Source of the DNA: an uncultured Mycoplasmataceae bacterium | GTDB taxonomy: Bacteria; Bacillota_I; Bacilli_A; Mycoplasmatales; Hepatoplasmataceae | DNA length: 64,000 nucleotides | Assembly: GCA_947313745.1 (NCBI GenBank) | Contig: CAMZNG010000006.1 | Location: 42,753 to 106,752 of the forward strand | Direction of reading: 5' to 3' | Shown here: in pieces, positions 59,638 through 64,000 of the stretch | Position numbering within the stretch: position 1 is the stretch's first letter | Layout: every line of letters starts with the position of its first letter | Translations under genes and position numbers: made by a program | Notes under the pieces: model-generated | Databases searched by the model: none | Told to the model about the DNA's origin: nothing | The model's input: only the letters and a program-made list of their open reading frames with translations

Positions 59638-60264
59638 GTGAATATCGTTATTTCAGGAACTGTTGGAGTTGGAAAATCAACAATTTCTAAAAAATTAAAA
59701 AAATATCTAATTAAACAAAATAAAAAAGTTAATTTATTGGAGGAAATAGAAGAGAATAATCCATTTTTAGATAAATATTATAACAATAGACCAGCATGAT
59801 CATTTATAATCCAATTAGATTTTGTTTTTGATAGATTTAATAAAGCATACTTAAACTGTGGTAAAAATGATGAAATAAGTATATTTGATAGACATTTTTT
59901 AGATGACTATATATTTTCTAGTATGAAAGTTATCAAAGATGATATGTCAAATCTTCTTTGAAATTCCTATGATATATTTAATAATGAATTAGCAATTAAA
60001 TTAAAAGAAACATGCAAGATTGATTACTTTTTTTTATTGAAAGCAGATTTTGATAAAGTCATAGAAAGAATTTCTCAGCGTGGTAGAACTTCAGAAAAAG
60101 GTGTTGATATAGAATATTGAAAATCTCTTTATTTTCAGTATTATGAAAATAAAGATATTAAAAATTATATAAAAAATAATGTTGATAAATTTATTGTTAT
60201 TGATGTCAATACTGATAATATAGATGAAATTATCAAAGTTATTTCTAGTTATTTAAAGAACTAA
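59638..60264 (+). CDS. Deoxynucleoside kinase (copy 3, GTG start)
   Basis: A 208-residue third paralogue. P-loop 'VISGTVGVGKSTIS', 'EEIEENNPFLDKYYNNRPAWSFIIQLDFVFDRF', 'SIFDRHFLDDYIFSSM', lid 'ERISQRGRTSEKG'. The start must be GTG 59638, 4 nt after the copy 2 stop. Three TGA-coded Trp hide it from standard-code scans. Shares the family layout while differing widely from the other two, so this is an old triplication. Confidence 0.88.
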
Positions 60265-60287
60265 TTTAAAACTACACACTTTTTTTA

Positions 60288-60293
60288 TATAAT
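60288..60293 (+). promoter_or_regulatory. -10 box of dinB (leaderless type)
   Basis: TATAAT 10 nt before the ATG at 60304; no SD. Confidence 0.55.
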
Positions 60294-60303
60294 TTAATCA
60301 CTA

Positions 60304-61557
60304 ATGGAAAAACTAATTTTTACAATTGATTTAGATGCTTTTTTTGCATCATGTGAGGAGTTGAAAAATCCCTCTATAAAAAATAAACCGATGGTTGTCG
60401 GAGCAGAAATTAATGGAAGAGGAATAGTTTCTGCTGCTAATTATGAAGCAAGAAAATATGGTATAAAAAGCGCAATGCCATTTTTCAAAGCTAAAAAACT
60501 ATGTTCAAATTTAATTATTTTAAAAACCGATTTTGAATTTTATGGAAATATGTCTAATAAGGTTTTTAATATTGTTAAAACATTTTCAAGTATTTTGGAG
60601 GTAGCATCAATTGATGAATGTTATGTTGATGTTACTAGATTGTCTTCAAAAAATAAACCAATTGAAATCGCAAGAATTATAAAGGATAAAATAAAGAAAG
60701 AAACAAATCTCGTTGTTTCAATAGGTATTAGCACAAACATCCTCCTTTCAAAAATAGCATCTTCTATTGATAAGCCAAATGGTATTAGCACTTTATATAA
60801 ACATGAAATAAAGAATAAACTCTGACCAATGGATTTAATCGAAATGTTTATGTTGGGTCCTGCAACAAAGAAAATATTAAATTCACATAATATATTCACC
60901 ATAGGTGAATTAGCAAAAATAAAAGAGAATAGCGAAGTATATGAAACGCTAAAAAATAAAATAGGAATTTCTTTTAAAAAAAATATTGATAGAGCAAACG
61001 GAATTGATAACAGAGAGATAAATGTGAATATTGGAAACAATAAATCCATTAGTAAAGAAAAGACTTTTGGAACATCGTTGAAGAACATTGAATCAATAAG
61101 AATAGAATTAAGGAAGTTATTTGAATTAGTTTTAAAAAGATTAGTTGATAACAAACTCGATGGGTCAACAATAACTATTTTTATAAAACTTGATGGAACA
61201 TTTGTAAAAAAAACTTTAAGCAAAAAAATATCAAAACCGACAAATGACAAAACATTAATTTGATCAACAACTGATAAAATGATTGATTCATTGTTTAAAA
61301 ATGGTTATTCTATTAAACAAGTTGGTTTTTCAATCTCCGGATTAAAAAATAAAGAGAGGTCATATTCTCAATTATCAATTAATGAAAGTTTAGGAAGTTC
61401 AAAAAAAAGCAAAATAGATAACATTATTTATGAAGCAGAAACAAACCTTAATATTAATGTTGTATTGGGAAGTGAGATGAAAAACAATAAGAAATTTGTA
61501 AAAAATAAAAGATTAATTGATTCTGACAATGTAAAATTTAAAAATTGAAATCATTAA
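60304..61557 (+). CDS. dinB: Y-family DNA polymerase (DinB/Pol IV-like)
   Basis: A 417-residue translesion polymerase. Catalytic motifs 'FTIDLDAFFASCEE' and 'VASIDECYVDVT' give the three acidic residues. 'RGIVSAANYEARKYGIKSAMPFFKAKKLC' is the finger region and 'SIGISTNILLSKIAS' follows. The little-finger domain is present. Divergent Lys/Asn-rich C-terminus without an obvious beta-clamp motif. Three TGA-coded Trp. It is one of few DNA-repair genes expected in a reduced genome. Confidence 0.92.
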
Positions 61558-61594
61558 AGATTTTCATAATTTCAAACAAAATTAGTTTTAGTGA

Positions 61595-61600
61595 TATAAT
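61595..61600 (+). promoter_or_regulatory. -10 box of the 61634 gene
   Basis: TATAAT 33 nt before the ATG, with an AGAGGAGAGAGG SD between them: an example of a leadered transcript. Confidence 0.5.
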
Positions 61601-61633
61601 TTATTTAATATTTAGAGGAGAGAGGTAATAAAC

Positions 61634-61939
61634 ATGGTAACTTTTAAAAGAATAATGAGCTATTTTTCATATATAACTTTAATGATAATTGGATTCTCTT
61701 TTTTAATTATATTTTCATATGTTGGTATTTATTTGTTTGTTCATACAAAAGATACAATAGAACATATTTGAAATTTTTTACAAGAAAAAATTCCTGAGTT
61801 AAAGGGTCATAATCCACCAACAACATTGATCCTTCTTGCGATTGAAATTCCTTCATTTATTATGGTTATGCTAGGAATAGTAATAATTTTATTAACACAA
61901 AGAACTGCTTCTGCAAAACGTTTGGCCAAAAAAAAATAA
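61634..61939 (+). CDS. Small two-helix membrane protein
   Basis: A 101-residue protein with helices at about residues 13-36 and 66-92, an extracytoplasmic loop of about 30 residues, and a basic C-terminus 'RTASAKRLAKKK'. Strong purine-rich SD. One TGA-coded Trp. No family recognised. Stands between dinB and the HNH-like gene. Confidence 0.7.
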
Positions 61940-62000
61940 ACACTTAATTTGATTTAATTTATAAATTAATTTATCCCAACATATATAGAAAGAGAAATAA

Positions 62001-62477
62001 ATGAAGACAAAATTATTTGAAGAAATAGAAAAAGTAATTGACAAACATATTAATGATATAGTTTCAAAAAAAATAAAATCACTAGAGCAAAAAAATAAGG
62101 ATTCAATAAAGAATGAAATTGAAAAAATAATGTCTGAAAAAGGCAAAACACCATTTGTTGATATATTTAAGAATGAATGTTCAATTAGTAATATGACAAA
62201 AGATCATATTATGCCCATTGATAACAAAGGATCAAATAACAAATCGAATATAATGATGATGTGTAAAAGTAGTAATCAAGCTAAAGGTAATGTTTTAGAA
62301 GGTGAAGTAAATAATATAAAATTCAGAGTTATCGAAGATAAAAGAGGAAAACCATTTAAAGATGGATCAAAAAAAGGATCGTTAAGCATTCTTGATAACG
62401 AGAAAAACTTATGACAAACAATAAGTACAAGAAAAGAAAACAATAGATATGCTAAATGAATAAAAGAAAGTAAATAG
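62001..62477 (+). CDS. HNH-like protein with incomplete zinc cysteines
   Basis: A 158-residue protein. The N-terminal 45 residues are a charged coiled coil. The C-terminal half carries an HNH-type pattern: 'TKDHIMPIDNKGSNNKSNIMMMCKSSNQAKGN'-like, with DHI...N...C..(S)N..KGN as in HNH endonucleases. Of the two CxxC pairs usual in the family only one Cys each is kept ('ECSIS', 'MCKSS'). It may be a degenerate or altered nuclease. TGA at 62412 and near 62457 are Trp. A strong hairpin follows. Confidence 0.65.
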
Positions 62478-62485
62478 ATTTTTAT

Positions 62486-62519
62486 AAAATTATATACAAT
62501 ATTTGTATATAATTTTTTT
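62486..62519. promoter_or_regulatory. Palindrome 1: perfect inverted repeat overlapping the fruK -10 box
   Basis: AAAATTATATACAA (62486-62499), spacer TAT, TTGTATATAATTTT (62503-62516): 14-bp perfect arms followed by more Ts. It can act as the terminator of the HNH-like gene. However, its right arm contains TATAAT (62508-62513) just before the fruK SD (AAGGAG, 62522-62527), so it is also a strong operator candidate. Shares core TATATACAA/TTGTATATA with palindrome 2. Confidence 0.75.
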
Positions 62520-62535
62520 ATAAGGAGTAATGTTT

Positions 62536-63606
62536 ATGGAAAGAAAAAATGAACAAATAAATTTAAGATTAACAAAAAAAGAAAAAGAAAAAATTAAATT
62601 CCTATCAAAGGAGAATGGATATTCAAAAGTTAGTGAATACATATTAAAAACCTCTTTAGGAATATTTAATAATAATGAAACTAAAAAGAAAATAAATACA
62701 TTAACTCTTAATCCAGCAATTGATTATATTATTAAAACTGAAAGTAAATTAAATGAAATAACTAATTTTAGACCAGATGAAAAGATATTTGAACCGGGTG
62801 GAAAAGGTATTAATGCTTCAATCATTATTAATGAGTTTAATATTAGAACCTTGGCAATCCATCATTCTAATGGGTTCACTGGTAATTTGCTCAAAAATAT
62901 GCTTGATGATCTAAATATCCAACAACTTCAAATAAAATCAAAAGAAGACACAAGAATGAATTTAAAATTAAATTTTTTAAATGAAAATTACGAAATAAAT
63001 TCTTATCCATCTCAACTAACACATAAGGCAAGGAATGATATCAAAAGAGAAGTAATGAATTTTAGAAAAGGTGAAATTATAATGATTATGGGATCTTTTC
63101 ATAAAGATGATGAAAATTTTATAATTGAATTATCAGAAATATGTGTTGACAGAGGAATAGAATTAGTCTACGATTTATCAAAACCAATATTAAAAGATTT
63201 ATTAAAATATAAACCATTAATCATAAAACCCAATAAAGAAGAATTAGAATGAATATTTAAAACAAAGATAAATTCTGAGAAAGAAATAATTGGATATATG
63301 AAAGAAATGAGAAGATTAGGCGCAAAAAATGTTTCTGTTACTCTTGGTAAAAACGGATCATATCTTTTAGATGAAAAAAACACTTTGTTTAAAGCAAAGG
63401 TAAAACCGATAAAACTTTCTTCTCCACAAGGCTCTGGAGACTCATTTTTGTCAGCATTTGTCTCTAAAATAAGTGATGGAACAAGAGAGGCTTTTATTTG
63501 GGCAAACGCAGCAGGTGCAGCAACTGCACAATTAAACGGAATTGCAAACTACTCTTTAATAGAAAGAACAATAAAAAAAATAGAGATTAAAAAAATAGAT
63601 TATTAA
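62536..63606 (+). CDS. fruK: Ribbon-helix-helix / PfkB fusion: 1-phosphofructokinase with DNA-binding domain
   Basis: A 356-residue two-domain protein. Residues 1-45 (MERKNEQINLRLTKKEKEK...) have the ribbon-helix-helix pattern: a short basic strand 'EQINLRLT', helix A 'KKEKEKIKFLSKENG', turn, helix B 'KVSEYILKTSLGIF'. Residues about 54-356 are a PfkB kinase of the FruK type: 'TLTLNPAIDYIIK', 'PGGKGINASIIINEF', 'IIKPNKEELEW', and catalytic 'SPQGSGDSFLSAF' with the Asp base. Phosphorylates fructose-1-phosphate. ATG 62536 lies 8 nt after AAGGAG; ATG 62530 in the same frame lies only 2 nt after it. Next to the fructose PTS gene. Confidence 0.9.
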
Positions 63607-63639
63607 ACAAGTATATACAAGTTGTATATACTTGTTTTT
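63605..63639. promoter_or_regulatory. Palindrome 2: perfect inverted repeat between fruK and the PTS gene
   Basis: AAACAAGTATATACAA (63605-63620), single central G, TTGTATATACTTGTTT (63622-63637): 16-bp perfect arms, then TT. It could end fruK transcription, and could also be the operator for the PTS gene, whose TATATA/TATAAA (63645-63656) lies just downstream. Confidence 0.75.
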
Positions 63640-63687
63640 AAAAATGTATATATAAAGTATTATTTTACTAATGAAAGAGAAAATATT

Positions 63688-64000
63688 ATGGAAATAACAA
63701 ATAAAAATTTAATAATTAATTCTAAATCAAAGAGCAAATTAGAAGTTTTCGAAGAAATTTCAGAACTACTTTTTAAAGAGAAATTAATTCAAAAAAAGAG
63801 TTTAATGACTAAAGGTTTTATCAAAAGAGAAAAAGAAGGGTCTACTGGAATGGAGAATGGATTTGCTATTCCTCATTCCATTAATTCTGAAATAAAAGAA
63901 CCAATAGTTTTGGTACTTAAAAATTTAAATATAAAAGATTGAGAAACACTCGATAAAAAAGAAGTAGATACAGTAATTGCGATAGTTGTTCCAAAAAATG
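63688..64000 (+). CDS. fruA: Fructose-family PTS transporter, EIIA domain (3' end outside window)
   Basis: The first 104 residues of a phosphotransferase protein. 'NSKSKSKLEVFEEISELLFKEKLI', 'GFIKREKEGSTGMENGFAIPHSIN' (phosphorylated His in AIPH) and 'VLVLKNLNIKDWETLDKKEVDTVIAIVVP' are the EIIA-2 (fructose/mannitol) domain. FruA in mollicutes is usually an EIIABC polypeptide; the B and C domains would be beyond 64000. ATG 63688 follows AAAGAGA. TGA at 63940 is Trp. Runs off the window edge. Confidence 0.9.

Noticed and set aside
63622..63687. TTG start extending the PTS protein by 22 residues
   Set aside because: It begins inside palindrome 2, has no SD, and the family N-terminus matches ATG 63688.

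Overview
The window is an AT-rich chromosomal segment of a mollicute (mycoplasma-like, wall-less bacterium). UGA is read as tryptophan throughout: nearly every conserved protein (GatB, AlaS, Era, Obg, HrcA, ParE, ParC, DinB and others) is continuous only if in-frame TGA codons are sense, and UGG is also used. CDS coordinates below use genetic code 4. Genus cannot be fixed from this segment. Gene content (GatCAB, SecDF, fused NadD-YqeK, tandem deoxynucleoside kinases, a short GrpE/HrcA set) suits an insect-, crustacean- or vertebrate-associated mollicute. Apart from two minus-strand genes (tmcAL and a small unknown), everything is co-oriented with the rRNA.

Layout. 1-1459: 3' part of 23S rRNA, then 5S rRNA. 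1610-8543: a membrane protein, gatCAB, mnmA (with an unusual in-frame membrane extension), another membrane protein and a HAD phosphatase. 8746-9771 (minus): tmcAL, divergent from alaS-ruvX-udk-greA (9801-14072). 14129-16589: an unknown protein with a DnaA-N-like start, the L21 leader with rplU-prp-rpmA, and nadE. 17051-28859: a long housekeeping block (yebC; ybeY-dgkA-cdd-era-recO-glyQS-dnaG-rpoD-trmK-nif3-helicase-nfo). 28972-32099: obg, a degenerate Fic protein and a membrane protein. 32139-36473: heat-shock operon hrcA-grpE-dnaK-dnaJ behind a diverged HrcA-operator-like inverted repeat. 36570-40085: deoC, an amino-acid permease and ldh. 40153-48839: a ComN-like protein, secDF, hisS-aspS, a patatin phospholipase, yneF and unknowns. 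48839-57325: parE-parC, rpmG, yqeG-yqeH-nadD/yqeK, pepP. 57389-61557: efp, a membrane protein, three tandem deoxynucleoside kinases, dinB. 61634-64000: two small proteins, then a fructose locus.

The most distinctive item is at the right end. A 1-phosphofructokinase-type PfkB kinase carries an N-terminal ribbon-helix-helix DNA-binding domain. Its gene is flanked by two long perfect palindromes sharing the core TATATACAA/TTGTATATA. One overlaps its own -10 box; the other lies just before the adjacent fructose PTS gene. This suggests a self-contained enzyme-repressor controlling fructose uptake.

Other notable signals: many first-in-operon genes have a TATAAT box 6-12 nt before the start codon and no Shine-Dalgarno, implying leaderless mRNAs, whereas operon-internal genes often have an SD; the 23S rRNA carries U at the position equivalent to E. 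coli A2058, predicting intrinsic macrolide resistance; L27 has a cleavable N-terminal extension with its Prp protease encoded next to it.

No tRNA gene, IS element, CRISPR array or replication origin was seen. No gap exceeds about 300 bases. The largest (8544-8745) holds a weak hairpin and nothing else recognisable.
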